From the NCBI GenBank assembly GCA_964545875.1, contig CAZJHH010000020.1:1-28194 (forward strand): a stretch of 28,194 nt of DNA, written 5' to 3'. Source of the stretch: DAIPKP01 sp964545875 (GTDB taxonomy: Bacteria > Synergistota > Synergistia > Synergistales > Aminiphilaceae). The translations under genes and the position numbers were made by a program. Shown here in pieces: positions 1 to 7,587 of the stretch; the stretch's first letter is position 1; each line of letters opens with the position of its first letter. The notes beneath the pieces were generated by a model, which had not been told where the DNA came from, searched no databases, and worked only from the letters and a program-made list of their open reading frames with translations.

Positions 1-141
1 TTCGATGGATTTATTGCGGACCGTCGCCGTAAACTAAGTAAGCTGATTTCCGATGCCATGGGTAAGCCCGTGAATCTCATTCCTGAAGGTGGGGAATATG
101 AAGAAAACGGAGAGGCTGAGGCTGCCAATGATAGAGTATAG
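1..141 (+). CDS. C-terminal fragment of an unidentified protein (5' end outside window)
   Basis: Frame 1 is open from the first base to a TAG at 139-141 and gives 46 residues. The fragment starts FDGFIADRRRKLSKLISDAMGKP and ends in an acidic, Glu/Asn-rich tail. The F-x-x-F-I-x-x-R-R-x-x-L-x-x-L-I-x-x-A-M-G-K pattern reminds me of the extreme C-termini of some DUF262/GmrSD-type restriction-related proteins. This is a memory-level resemblance only and I would not assign a function. The stop codon directly touches the left end of an IS3-type remnant, so the natural C-terminus may have been altered by that insertion. Codon use looks less GC-biased than in the genes downstream, which fits acquired DNA. 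Confidence 0.5.
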   Translation, partial: FDGFIADRRRKLSKLISDAMGKPVNLIPEGGEYEENGEAEAANDRV

Positions 142-515
142 TGAACCCCGAAAACTGGACCACCTGCTACGTTAAAGCCGAAGCTTGGCTGCATCATAGG
201 TCTCAAGAAAGAGAGGGACAATATGGCAAACGACGGAAACATTCACCCCAGCTTAAATGCAAGGTGACTTTGGTTGCGCTGAAATGAAAGAGGAGAAAAC
301 CCTTGCCCAGCAAGAAGCGCGAGCACGGGATTTCCCTCATCCAGATAAGCTGCTGGAAAAAGCACTTCGGGTATCCAGGGAGATTTTCGCTTTTACAACA
401 GCGAGAGGCCTCATTCTTCCCTAGGGTATCGAACCTCCGAGGAAATTTACTTTGAAAACAGGAGCCCTATGGCAGTTTGACCTTAACTGTGTTTGTCAAT
501 CGAAAAGGGAACCAC
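142..515 (+). mobile_element. Degenerate, internally deleted IS3-family element
   Basis: The left end at 142-162 (TGAACCCCGAAAACTGGACCA) resembles the terminal repeat of IS3-family elements. An OrfA start follows at ATG 223. Reading across two or three frameshifts gives KRRKHSPQLKCKVTLVALK, then EEKTLAQ, then REHGISLIQISCWKK, which is the helix-turn-helix region of an IS3 OrfA. At 382-480 the sequence switches to the C-terminus of OrfB (FYNSERPHSSLGYRTSEEIYF), so almost all of the transposase, including the DDE core, is deleted. The right end is placed near 515 from a GTCAATCGAAAAGGGAACCAC-like stretch and is uncertain. The element cannot be active. Confidence 0.8.
223..480 (+). pseudogene. 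IS3-family transposase remnant (OrfA N-terminus joined to OrfB C-terminus)
   Basis: This is the coding remnant inside the degenerate IS. The first part (223 to about 360) encodes a broken OrfA with in-frame stops and at least two frameshifts. The last 33 codons (382-480) are in one frame and end in TGA at 478-480. They show the characteristic SERPHSSLGYRTSEEIY ending of the IS3 integrase-type transposase. The central OrfA/OrfB sequence, including the catalytic DDE residues, is missing. It is a fossil, useful only to mark an old insertion between the gene at 1-141 and the exporter downstream. Confidence 0.75.
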
Positions 516-614
516 CCCCCGAGATTTTGCCGTCATCCTCGACGGCCCCGCAGGATGATGCCCCCGACCATATTGTGTACCTTCTAAAGACGTGTTTATT
601 CCGGCAAGAGCCTC

Positions 615-1976
615 CTAAGCCTCGCCGGGAAAATCCCTTCCCAGCCGCCGCATTTCCCGAAAAAGAAATCCCCCGGAGAAGATCACCTGAACGAAATCCG
701 CCAGAGGAAAAGACATCCATACCCCGTCCACTCCGAAGAAGCGGGGCAGAAAGAGCGCTGCGGGAATGATAAAGAAGAACTGTCGGCTCAGGCTGATCAT
801 GATGCTGAGTTTTGCCTTCCCCAGGGCTTGGAGGGTGAAGGTGGTGATGATTCCCACCGCCGCTCCGGGTGCTGCGGCGTAGCCGATGCGAAGGCTCCGG
901 GCGGCAAGGGTTATGAGCTCCGGGCTGGAGTTGTTGAAGATCGCCGCCATTTGGGGGGCAAAGAACATTACCGCCAGAAAGTTGCAGGTAAAGAGGGCCA
1001 CGCAGCCTCCCAGGGCGAGGGTTACCGCCCGGCGGACCCGGGCGTAATTCCTGGCACCGAAGTTGTAGCCGATGATGGGAAGAAGCCCCTCCCCGATGCC
1101 GATGGGCGGAAGATAGAGCAGGGCGTCCAGGCTGAAGAAGATACCCATGGAGGCAATGGCGAGATCCCCTCCGTATTTGCCGAGCAAGGTGTTGAAGATG
1201 CCCATGAGGAGCGTGAAGGTAAGTTCCAGGAGAAAGGGAGAGAGCCCCACCGAAAGAATCTGCCGCACGAAGATCCACCGGGGAAGAAGGTTGCGGAGAT
1301 AAAGCCGGAAGACGCTGACCTTCCAGGGGCCGAGGTAGAAGAGAAAGACCCAGATAAAGGCGAGCCCCTGGGCGAGAACGGTGCCCAGGGCGGCTCCCCG
1401 GATTCCCAGGTTCATCTGCACGATGAAGATCCAATCCAGGAAGATGTTTCCTCCCGCTCCGATAAAGAGGGTTATCATGGCATACCGAGGAGCTCCTTCG
1501 GAGCGTATCAGGTGGTTCATCCCCATGCTGGTGACCCAGAAGGGAACTCCCCAGAGAATGACGGAAAAGTATTCCATTGCCAGTGGAAGAAGGCTTTCGG
1601 TGGAGCCCGAGAGACGCAGGATCTGTTCGGGGAAGAGCGTTCCTCCCAGGCAGAGAAGCCCGGACCCTGCGAGAAGAAGAAGCAGGGCGTTAGCGAGGCC
1701 GCGTTCCGCCCGGCGGCGGCGGTTTTCTCCCAGGAGCCGGGAGAGGAGCGATGCTCCTCCGGTACCCACCAGGGCGGTCACCGCACTGATGGCTACCATG
1801 AAAGGAAAGGCCACCGAAAGGGCCCCGATACCTTCGGGGCCTACGTAGTGTCCCACGAAAATACGATCCACGATGTTGTAAAGAGCGTTTGCCACGAGCC
1901 CCGCGATGGCGGGAAGCGAGAAGTGGAGAAGCAGCACCGGTATGGAACCCTTCCCCATGCGTTCCGGATTCGACAT
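615..1976 (-). CDS. MATE-family multidrug/toxin exporter
   Basis: This gene encodes a 453-residue, highly hydrophobic protein of the usual MATE length with about twelve predicted membrane segments. The N-terminal motif (ERMGKGSIPVLLLHFSLPAI, then ALYNIVDRIFVGHYVGPEGI) is typical of the NorM/DinF-type family, which exports cationic drugs or metabolites across the inner membrane using Na+ or H+ gradients. I chose the ATG at 1974-1976 (MSNPERMGKG) because it matches the family N-terminus. The frame stays open upstream to 2213, but that extension is not MATE-like and overlaps the promoter region of the divergent gene. An AAGGA lies rather far upstream (about 15 nt). The substrate cannot be predicted. 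The gene reads towards the IS remnant, and no clear terminator is visible after its stop. Confidence 0.9.
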   Translation of the reverse strand: MSNPERMGKGSIPVLLLHFSLPAIAGLVANALYNIVDRIFVGHYVGPEGIGALSVAFPFMVAISAVTALVGTGGASLLSRLLGENRRRRAERGLANALLLLLAGSGLLCLGGTLFPEQILRLSGSTESLLPLAMEYFSVILWGVPFWVTSMGMNHLIRSEGAPRYAMITLFIGAGGNIFLDWIFIVQMNLGIRGAALGTVLAQGLAFIWVFLFYLGPWKVSVFRLYLRNLLPRWIFVRQILSVGLSPFLLELTFTLLMGIFNTLLGKYGGDLAIASMGIFFSLDALLYLPPIGIGEGLLPIIGYNFGARNYARVRRAVTLALGGCVALFTCNFLAVMFFAPQMAAIFNNSSPELITLAARSLRIGYAAAPGAAVGIITTFTLQALGKAKLSIMISLSRQFFFIIPAALFLPRFFGVDGVWMSFPLADFVQVIFSGGFLFREMRRLGRDFPGEA

Positions 1977-2151
1977 GTCTGTAATCACCCGTCCTTGTGG
2001 CGTCATTGTAGCAGAAAAGAGAAGCTGTTTCAGAACCCGAAAAGGGAGAAGCAGAAAAAAGAACGCTCTCCGGTATCCTGGCCCTGGTGCAGAGAGGTGT
2101 TTTTTCGCTATACTGTTTTCCGCAATCGAAGAAAAGGCGGTGGAGCAATCC

Positions 2152-2880
2152 ATGAGCGAAAAAAAAGAAGGGCGCGGTATTTTCAAGAGCTTTCTCGTAT
2201 TATGGGGCGTCATGGCATGTGTGCTCTGGAGTCCTGCGGGATATGGAGGAGAGCAGGTTCTCTCCTACGAGGATCGCATTGCGGAAAATCTTCAGGGACA
2301 GCTCGAAGCGGAAAAGGTTTCGGTGGTACTCAAGGGGCTTTCCTCGTCCGGAGGAATTCACCGGGCCAGGGAGATGTTTTGTTTCGTCCGGGGAGCTTCT
2401 CTCGGGGGGCTGCGGTATGACTCCATCACTATCTATGTGAAGGCGGTTTCCTTCCGGGTGGAGGAACATCGGGTAGTGCTCCGGCATTTCCGGGAAGGCA
2501 AGGTCTCCGGCTCCGTGCTTCTCCAGGATTTTGCGGAGGCCCTGCAGAGCGTCTATCCCGCTTTTCAGATAGGGGAAATTTCTTCGGATCACAATGCTTT
2601 GGATCTCAAGGGAGTGTATGTGAGGAATACCACCATACCTCTCAAGGCCACGGCTCATTTCCGAGGAGTCTACGTTCCCCGGGAGAATGGCAGTGCGACA
2701 CTCCATTTCGTAGATTCTTCCAGCGACAACCCCTTCATTTCCACCCGGGATGTTGCCCATGCCATGGAAAAACTTGCTCCGGTGCTTTCGCTGCATTCGT
2801 TTTTTCCCTCCCAGAAAATCCGGGAAATCCGGGTTGCCGGAGAGAGCCTCTGGTTCTTTTCGGAACACCAGGGACTTTAG
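2152..2880 (+). CDS. Exported or membrane-anchored DUF2993/LmeA-like protein
   Basis: This gene encodes 242 residues. The ATG at 2152 is preceded by GGTGGAG with six bases of spacing. The N-terminus has a short charged stretch (MSEKKEGRG) followed by a hydrophobic segment (FKSFLVLWGVMACVLWSPAG), consistent with a signal peptide or anchor. The remainder has alternating beta-type segments (ITIYVKAVSFRVEEHRVVL; GKVSGSVLLQDFAEAL; NALDLKGVYVRNTTIPLKA) that resemble DUF2993/LmeA phospholipid-binding proteins. Several related bacterial lineages carry such proteins next to envelope genes. It lies only eight bases before acpS and is probably co-transcribed with it. The family assignment is by eye; a position outside the cytoplasm is the safer claim. 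Confidence 0.7.
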   Translation: MSEKKEGRGIFKSFLVLWGVMACVLWSPAGYGGEQVLSYEDRIAENLQGQLEAEKVSVVLKGLSSSGGIHRAREMFCFVRGASLGGLRYDSITIYVKAVSFRVEEHRVVLRHFREGKVSGSVLLQDFAEALQSVYPAFQIGEISSDHNALDLKGVYVRNTTIPLKATAHFRGVYVPRENGSATLHFVDSSSDNPFISTRDVAHAMEKLAPVLSLHSFFPSQKIREIRVAGESLWFFSEHQGL

Positions 2881-2888
2881 CAAAACCT

Positions 2889-3281
2889 ATGATTTTGGGA
2901 TTGGGCATTGATGCCTGTTCCATCGAGCGCATGGGGCAGTATGTGACATCTCTCCACTTCGAAAAGAGGGTTTTTCTCCCCCAGGAGCGGGAGTATGCCC
3001 GATCCCGGGGATGCCCGGCCCGGCACTTTGCCGGGGCCTTTGCCGCCCGAGAGGCCTTTGCCAAGGCTACGGGACTGGGGCTTGGCAGAGTGGGGCTCCA
3101 CGGGTGCTGGGTGGAACGCACTCCCCAGGGGCCTCGGCTTCGGTTTTCCGAAGAAAACCGTGAGATTTTGCGGAGCCGGGGAGTCCGGCGGGTGTTTTTG
3201 AGCATTACCTATGAGGAAAATCTTTCGGTGGCGGTGGTGATCCTCGAAGGAGACGCTCCGCCGGGAGAGGAGGAGATATGA
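2889..3281 (+). CDS. acpS: Holo-[acyl-carrier-protein] synthase
   Basis: AcpS transfers 4'-phosphopantetheine from coenzyme A to the serine of apo-ACP, activating it for fatty-acid synthesis. The 130-residue protein has the family's N-terminal GLGIDACSIERM motif (metal-binding Asp8) and the second motif FAAREAFAKATG with the catalytic/metal Glu at about residue 55. Length is normal (about 120-130). The C-terminal strand reads SITYEENLSVAVVILE, where many homologues have SLSHD or SISHE, so a Tyr sits in the usual His place. Other family members also vary there. The gene follows the LmeA-like gene by eight bases and overlaps the sirtuin start by four bases (ATGA), implying translational coupling. 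Confidence 0.92.
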   Translation: MILGLGIDACSIERMGQYVTSLHFEKRVFLPQEREYARSRGCPARHFAGAFAAREAFAKATGLGLGRVGLHGCWVERTPQGPRLRFSEENREILRSRGVRRVFLSITYEENLSVAVVILEGDAPPGEEEI

Positions 3282-4027
3282 TGATTCTTGAAGAACATCG
3301 GAAAAAAGAGCTCGCCCCCCTGGTGGAGATTTTTCGGAATGGGGGTGGGGTAGTCTTTTCCGGGGCCGGCATGAGCACCGCCTCGGGGCTCCCGGATTTT
3401 CGCTCCTCCCGAGGGCTCTGGACGCAGGCGGATCCTGCCCGGCTCGCTTCGGTGGAGGCTCTGCGGGGATCCTACGAGACGTGTATCGACTTCTACCGGG
3501 AGCGTATCCGGGGGTGCTTTCATGCGGCTCCCAACGAGGGGCACCGTATCCTGGGAGAGTGGGAGCGCCTGGGCCTGCTCCGGGGGATTATTACCCAGAA
3601 CGTAGATGGCTTCCATGATCTGGGAGGTTCTTCGGAGATCGCGGAGCTCCACGGCACCCTTCGGCGCTGCCGCTGCATGGAGTGTGAAAGAGAGTTCCCC
3701 GGGGAGCGCCTTCTGGAAGATTTTCTGTGCCCCTCCTGCGGCGGCCGCCTTAGGCCGGGAGTGGTTCTCTTCGGAGAGTCTCTTCCCCCGGAGGCCATGG
3801 AAAAGGCGGAAACGCTGGCGCACGAAGCCTCGTTTTTTCTCGTTCTGGGGTCGTCCCTCCTGGTGTCTCCTGCGAACTGGTATCCTCAAATGGCCAAGGA
3901 TTCCGGGGCGTGGCTGGGCATCGTCAACCGGGAGAGCACTCCCCTGGATGCTCTGGCGGATGGGGTTTTTTTGGAGGACATTCTCACCTTTCTTCAGGAT
4001 CTCCATGCTCTTCTTCTCGAAAAATAA
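3278..4027 (+). CDS. Sir2-family NAD-dependent protein deacylase (sirtuin)
   Basis: This gene encodes a 249-residue cytoplasmic enzyme that removes acyl groups from lysines using NAD+. The sequence shows the NAD-binding motif FSGAGMSTASGLPDFRS (27-43), the TQNVDGFH motif (106-113), the catalytic His in ELHG (residue 125), and a zinc module with Cys133/Cys136 and Cys151/Cys154. It also has the Rossmann-fold segments VLGSSLLVSPAN and IVNRESTPLD. The start overlaps the acpS stop as ATGATG, so either of two adjacent Met codons could be used. One possible role is coupling the acylation state of enzymes to NAD/CoA metabolism next to acpS; this is inference. No clear plus-strand terminator follows. 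Confidence 0.93.
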   Translation: MMILEEHRKKELAPLVEIFRNGGGVVFSGAGMSTASGLPDFRSSRGLWTQADPARLASVEALRGSYETCIDFYRERIRGCFHAAPNEGHRILGEWERLGLLRGIITQNVDGFHDLGGSSEIAELHGTLRRCRCMECEREFPGERLLEDFLCPSCGGRLRPGVVLFGESLPPEAMEKAETLAHEASFFLVLGSSLLVSPANWYPQMAKDSGAWLGIVNRESTPLDALADGVFLEDILTFLQDLHALLLEK

Positions 4028-4144
4028 GGTGTTTCTCGCGACTTTCCCCGAAAGAAGCGAGGAAAAAGGGCGGAAATGTATCGCCGTATCTTTCTATGAA
4101 AATTACATGAAGTGCATGCCCTCCCGGAGAATCCGGAGATATTC

Positions 4145-4849
4145 CTAATATTCCGAAGGGTTTTCGAAAACCTCCAGAAAACGGATTTCTCTTTCCGGAG
4201 CGTAGAGGCCGAGAGTCTTTTCGATATTCCGAAGATGTGCCTCCACCCTGACGGGGGAGATCCCCCGGGGAGCGTAGACCGTAAAGAGCAGATCCTTCGT
4301 ATCTTTCCCTATGGGGCTTTCCCGGTTCGGCCCCCGGAGAATGGACGAGAGGATGCCCCTTTCGTCCCGGATGCACATATCCCCCGGAGAGAGATGGGCC
4401 TCCTTTCCCGAGAGCATGGTATAGGAATCCCCCTCCCGGGTTGTGTCTACCGTTATTCTATCTCCCAGAGCGCGCACGTCGTGTCCCGCCGTAAGAAGCC
4501 CGGATTCGAGTTCCGCCATGAACATGGTGAGCACATGGCAGGAAGGAGCCGGAATGGTTCTTTTTCCCTGGGCTATGCTTTCGATCTGCTGGAGTACGTG
4601 ATAGGTGCTTTTTCGTTCCTTGTAGTATGCTGCATAAGGAGCGAGAGCGGGAAGAGCCGCAAGATCCTTTCGGGAAAGAGAGCCGTAACGTTCTTTGAGG
4701 TTTTGCTCTTTTTCGAGCCGCAGACTTTCCATTTCCGAGGGGAGGGAAGATCTGTCGAGGGCGTTCTCCGCAAAAAGCATTCCCATGACGGCTCCCGGAA
4801 AGGCTGCCTTCCAGGAAGGACTGTAGCTGATGGATATGGAACGGGTCAT
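4145..4849 (-). CDS. B3/B4 tRNA-binding-domain protein (PheT-B3/B4-like, COG3382 type)
   Basis: This gene encodes 234 residues and starts at the ATG at 4847-4849, which is preceded by AAGGAGG with seven bases of spacing. The central and C-terminal sequence (YYKERKSTYHVLQQIESIAQ; CHVLTMFMAELESGLLTAGH; LRGPNRESPIGKDTKDLLF; RVEAHLRNIEKTLGLY) fits the free-standing B3/B4 domain family, which is related to the editing domain of the phenylalanyl-tRNA synthetase beta subunit. Members are thought to act on or bind aminoacyl-tRNA or free amino acids, but the function is not settled. The gene converges with the sirtuin and is divergent from the AraC-type regulator, so that regulator may control it. That control is speculative. 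Confidence 0.8.
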   Translation of the reverse strand: MTRSISISYSPSWKAAFPGAVMGMLFAENALDRSSLPSEMESLRLEKEQNLKERYGSLSRKDLAALPALAPYAAYYKERKSTYHVLQQIESIAQGKRTIPAPSCHVLTMFMAELESGLLTAGHDVRALGDRITVDTTREGDSYTMLSGKEAHLSPGDMCIRDERGILSSILRGPNRESPIGKDTKDLLFTVYAPRGISPVRVEAHLRNIEKTLGLYAPEREIRFLEVFENPSEY

Positions 4850-4986
4850 GTAAAAGCCTCCTTGTGATAATGTCCCTGTATTGTGCGGGAAAAAGCAAGA
4901 TGTTTCTTGAACGAAATTGCGGTGTTTTCCAAAAACGCAGTGCCTTGAAAATACTTGAAAAATCGGTGGGACGAGAGGAGCGCGGC

Positions 4987-5844
4987 ATGGTTGTCACCTC
5001 TGATGCGGGTACGTCGGAACGGGTATCGCTGACGACCCTCGGAGGAATTTTCCGGGGGGAGGATGCGCAGGTGTTGCATGCTTCTTACCGTACCCAGAAA
5101 TTTTCCAAGCACTTTCACGACGCCTATGCCTTGGGGATTATCGAAAGGGGCGCTCTGGAATGTCTCTATCGGGGACGGCGATGGGTCTTTCCCCGGGGGA
5201 GCATCAGTCATGCCATGCCCGGAGAGCCCCACACGGGGCAGGGGGCTCTCTCCGGGGAGGGATGGAGCTACCGCATGTTCTATCTGCCGATTCCCCTGGT
5301 CTGCCATGCCGCAGAGGAGGCGGGAATCCGGGGGGCGGGACTCCCCGCGCTGCCGGAAGAGCCCGTGGCAGATGCTGATCTTCTGGGGCTTCTTCGGAAG
5401 ATTCACCAAAGATCTCTCGCGGAGGATGCTCTTCTTCTGGAAAAACAGGAAGGGCTTTTAACGTTCCTGGCAGAGCTTTTCCGTCGGTACGGAAAAAAAC
5501 GGGAGATTCCCCGGTCCGCCCTGGGATCTTCCAAAATCGTACGGGTGGCGGAGTATCTTCGCTGTTGTTGTGACGAGGCTCCCTCTACGGAAGATCTCGC
5601 AGTCCTTGCGGATTTGAGCCCTTATCACATGATCCGGAGCTTTTCCCAAACCTTTGGCATGCCTCCCCATGCCTATCTTCTCCAGGCTCGGGTGGAGCGG
5701 GCCCGAAGGATGCTCGAAAAAGGAGCTTCTCCCGCCGAAGCCGCCCAGGCCACGGGATTTGCGGACCAGAGCCATCTTCACCGCTATTTTCGCAGAATTC
5801 TGGGCATTCCTCCGGGGGCCTACCAGAGAGCCTTCAGAAAATAA
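4987..5844 (+). CDS. AraC-family transcriptional regulator
   Basis: This gene encodes 285 residues from the ATG at 4987, which is preceded by GAGAGGAG at a good distance. The N-terminal half looks like a cupin-type ligand domain (FSKHFHDAYALGIIERGALE at about 36-55, with His and Glu placed as in AraC effector domains). The C-terminal 100 residues hold two helix-turn-helix motifs (STEDLAVLADLSPYHMIRSF and SPAEAAQATGFADQSHLHRY), followed by FRRILGIPPGAYQRAF, the classic AraC/XylS signature. The ligand is unknown. The gene is divergent from the B3/B4-domain gene (about 137 bp between starts), the usual arrangement for a local regulator, so that gene is a plausible target. Confidence 0.93.
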   Translation: MVVTSDAGTSERVSLTTLGGIFRGEDAQVLHASYRTQKFSKHFHDAYALGIIERGALECLYRGRRWVFPRGSISHAMPGEPHTGQGALSGEGWSYRMFYLPIPLVCHAAEEAGIRGAGLPALPEEPVADADLLGLLRKIHQRSLAEDALLLEKQEGLLTFLAELFRRYGKKREIPRSALGSSKIVRVAEYLRCCCDEAPSTEDLAVLADLSPYHMIRSFSQTFGMPPHAYLLQARVERARRMLEKGASPAEAAQATGFADQSHLHRYFRRILGIPPGAYQRAFRK

Positions 5845-5879
5845 AAGCACCTCTTCCGGAGAAGTCCGGAGAGGCGCTT
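5845..5879 (-). terminator. Intrinsic terminator of the csaA-like/DUF4438 unit
   Basis: This is a strong inverted repeat. AAGC 5845-5848 pairs with GCTT 5876-5879, CCTC 5850-5853 with GAGG 5871-5874, and TCCGGA 5855-5860 with TCCGGA 5865-5870, around a GAAG loop. Read on the minus strand it is followed by a T-rich tail (TTTTATTTT), so it should end transcription of the minus-strand pair. On the plus strand the tail is not T-rich, so its effect on the AraC gene is less certain. The hairpin starts right after the AraC stop codon. Confidence 0.7.
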
Positions 5880-5913
5880 GAGTGGTCTTAGCGGTTTTTG
5901 CGGCACCCCGGGT

Positions 5914-6798
5914 TTAGAGGTGGGTACCGATGCCGAGAAGATCCGCCAGATTGGCCTTGGGATTTAAAACGGGTTCGATCTTCCGGGTTTCGCAGGTTAA
6001 AAGGGTGCTCACCCCGGGGCCGTGTCCCGCCCGGAGGCAGTCGCTGTGAACCACGATTCCGATACTGATGGAGCCCTTGCGGTAGGCCCGGCCATAGCGG
6101 TTGTCGTGGTCCAGAAGGGCTACGAAATCTCCGAAGCGGATCTTGTCGAGATTGTATTCCCGCACCGTTTCGGGATCGCTGGTCATGATGTCGTAATCCC
6201 CCTTGGCCACGTGGGCGGCTCCCACGCCGGAGCCCATACAGGCAGCGGGAACCAGGGTGGTTACCGGAACCTGAAGGGTGCCGTTTCCGGTTTTCCGGAG
6301 GTCCATCTTTTCGAGAAGATCCGGATCGAGGTTGAAGAGGCTGATCTCGGGATAATCCAGAAGCCGAAGTCCCTGCCCCCTGCCGTTGATCATGATGGTG
6401 TCTCCGTAGGTCATCTTCTCCTTGGCCTCCCGGGGGAAGTCCACGATCACGTGCTCCGAACCTCCATGGTGCCCTATGACCACGCCCTCCGCATCCTTGG
6501 CTTCTCCCGAGGTTACCCTGGCCCTGTTGCCCACGCAGGCGTAGATCTGCAGGGAGATGTTGGGATGCTCCATGTACTTCTTGGTGTCCGCCGTACAGCT
6601 TACTCCGGGCTCGATGTGGTCTCCCGCCCATCCGAAGGCGGGATCTCCCGCCTGGATGTTCAGGGTGATTCCCCCGATTCCCGGAAGGAGAAAGGGTTTT
6701 CCGTCCTTGTCCACCCCCCAGTTTCCCTGGGTTCGAGGTTGTCCGGGCTGGCATTGCAGGGCAAATTCCACGATGCGGTCACGGTTCGTGCGTATCAT
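5914..6798 (-). CDS. DUF4438 domain-containing protein
   Basis: This gene encodes 294 residues. The start ATG at 6796-6798 is preceded by GTGAGGG. The whole sequence resembles the DUF4438 family, which I associate with Thermotoga, Synergistota and some Firmicutes and whose biochemical role is unknown to me. Recognisable blocks are GWAGDHIEPGVS, GEAKDAEGVVIGHHGGSEHV, GDTIMINGRGQGL, VPAACMGSGVGAAHVAKGDY, and GRAYRKGSISIGIVVHSDC with GHGPGVS near the C-terminus. The many conserved His, Asp and Gly positions suggest a metal- or ligand-binding enzyme. No signal peptide or membrane segment is seen, so it is probably cytoplasmic. It lies 65 bp downstream of the CsaA-like gene on the same strand and ends just before a terminator, so the two probably form one operon. 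Confidence 0.85.
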   Translation of the reverse strand: MIRTNRDRIVEFALQCQPGQPRTQGNWGVDKDGKPFLLPGIGGITLNIQAGDPAFGWAGDHIEPGVSCTADTKKYMEHPNISLQIYACVGNRARVTSGEAKDAEGVVIGHHGGSEHVIVDFPREAKEKMTYGDTIMINGRGQGLRLLDYPEISLFNLDPDLLEKMDLRKTGNGTLQVPVTTLVPAACMGSGVGAAHVAKGDYDIMTSDPETVREYNLDKIRFGDFVALLDHDNRYGRAYRKGSISIGIVVHSDCLRAGHGPGVSTLLTCETRKIEPVLNPKANLADLLGIGTHL

Positions 6799-6863
6799 AT
6801 GTTTATTCCCTCACTTTGTTAAGCGTTAAAATAACGGATCGGTCTCTCCGGTCAGGAGGCTTT

Positions 6864-7226
6864 TCAGAAGACCTTGCTTCCCAGCTTGGCCTCTGCCATG
6901 CAGGTAAGAGGAGTGGCTTCGCCGCTTTCGGCCTTGGGGTATTGTACACCTAGAACAAGAACCTCCGAAAGGGTTTCTCCCACCTTTCGGGGTTCGAAGT
7001 TGAGTACCCCCAGTACAAGAGCGCCTTGGAGATCTTCCGGAGAGTGCTGGGTAAAACGTCCCACGCTGGTTTTTATGCCGTATTTTCCAAAATCGATTCT
7101 CATCCGGTAGGCTTTTTTCGGAGAATCCGGATCGATTTCCAAAGCGAGCACTTTTCCGAGACGGATATCCAGGAGATCGAAAACCTCTTCCTTGGATACG
7201 GTGGATTTAAGCGGAGATTTTGCCAC
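6864..7226 (-). CDS. csaA: CsaA-like tRNA-binding-domain protein
   Basis: This gene encodes 120 residues, about the normal length of CsaA. It uses a GTG start (7224-7226) with AAGGAGG eight bases upstream. The core is an OB-fold tRNA-binding domain of the kind found in CsaA and at the C-terminus of some methionyl-tRNA synthetases (FDLLDIRLGKVLALE; MRIDFGKYGIKTSVGRFTQ; LQGALVLGVLNFEPRKVGE; SEVLVLGVQY). CsaA of Bacillus has been described as a dimeric, chaperone-like, export-related protein; its role here may be RNA binding instead. A candidate promoter lies upstream (7277-7306), and the DUF4438 gene follows in the same direction. Confidence 0.88.
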   Translation of the reverse strand: MAKSPLKSTVSKEEVFDLLDIRLGKVLALEIDPDSPKKAYRMRIDFGKYGIKTSVGRFTQHSPEDLQGALVLGVLNFEPRKVGETLSEVLVLGVQYPKAESGEATPLTCMAEAKLGSKVF

Positions 7227-7276
7227 GTTGCATTCCTCCTTACGAAATGGGATGATTTTCTGATCTTGCGGATGTC

Positions 7277-7306
7277 ACTATACCCGTTTCAAAGGATTTT
7301 TCGCAA
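7277..7306 (-). promoter_or_regulatory. Candidate sigma-70-type promoter for the csaA-like gene
   Basis: On the minus strand TTGCGA (7301-7306) is followed after 18 bases by TATAGT (7277-7282), about 50 bases before the GTG start. The boxes match the consensus at most positions. This is a by-eye call without experimental support. Confidence 0.45.
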
Positions 7307-7397
7307 CCCGAGAGGGGCAGTCTTCGAGGATTGCCAAAAAGAAAGCTTCCTTTTTGCCCGAGGGCGTTCGCAAGGATGCCCGGGGAAATTCCGAAAT

Positions 7398-7427
7398 TTG
7401 GAGAAGCTCCGGAACGTGCAGTACAAT
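7398..7427 (+). promoter_or_regulatory. Candidate sigma-70-type promoter upstream of the M48 protease gene
   Basis: TTGGAG (7398-7403) and TACAAT (7422-7427) are separated by 18 bases. This would give a leader of roughly 155 bases before the protease ATG at 7588. It is a reasonable by-eye match to the consensus, not verified. Confidence 0.4.
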
Positions 7428-7587
7428 AGGCATTCCAGGATCTCTTCCATAGGTTTTGCGAAAAAGAGCGGTTTTGCCCGGAAATCTTTTCCTGGAGATT
7501 CTTGGGAAGCTTTCTTGTCATCCGGATTTGCTCGGATATGCGGCAGAAAGATCCGTTCTTTCGTGGTTTTTGAAAAGGCTGGTGAAC

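Larger units (their letters stand above)
7227..7587. other. Intergenic region between divergent csaA-like and M48 protease genes
   Basis: This is a 361-bp stretch with no convincing coding gene. A minus-strand promoter candidate lies at 7277-7306 and a plus-strand candidate at 7398-7427. The frame of the M48 protease stays open upstream to 7456, but that part lacks a good ribosome-binding site and does not look like a signal peptide, so I treat it as non-coding. A partly self-complementary AAAAGAAAGCTTCCTTTTT segment near 7336 was noted without an assigned role. Confidence 0.5.
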
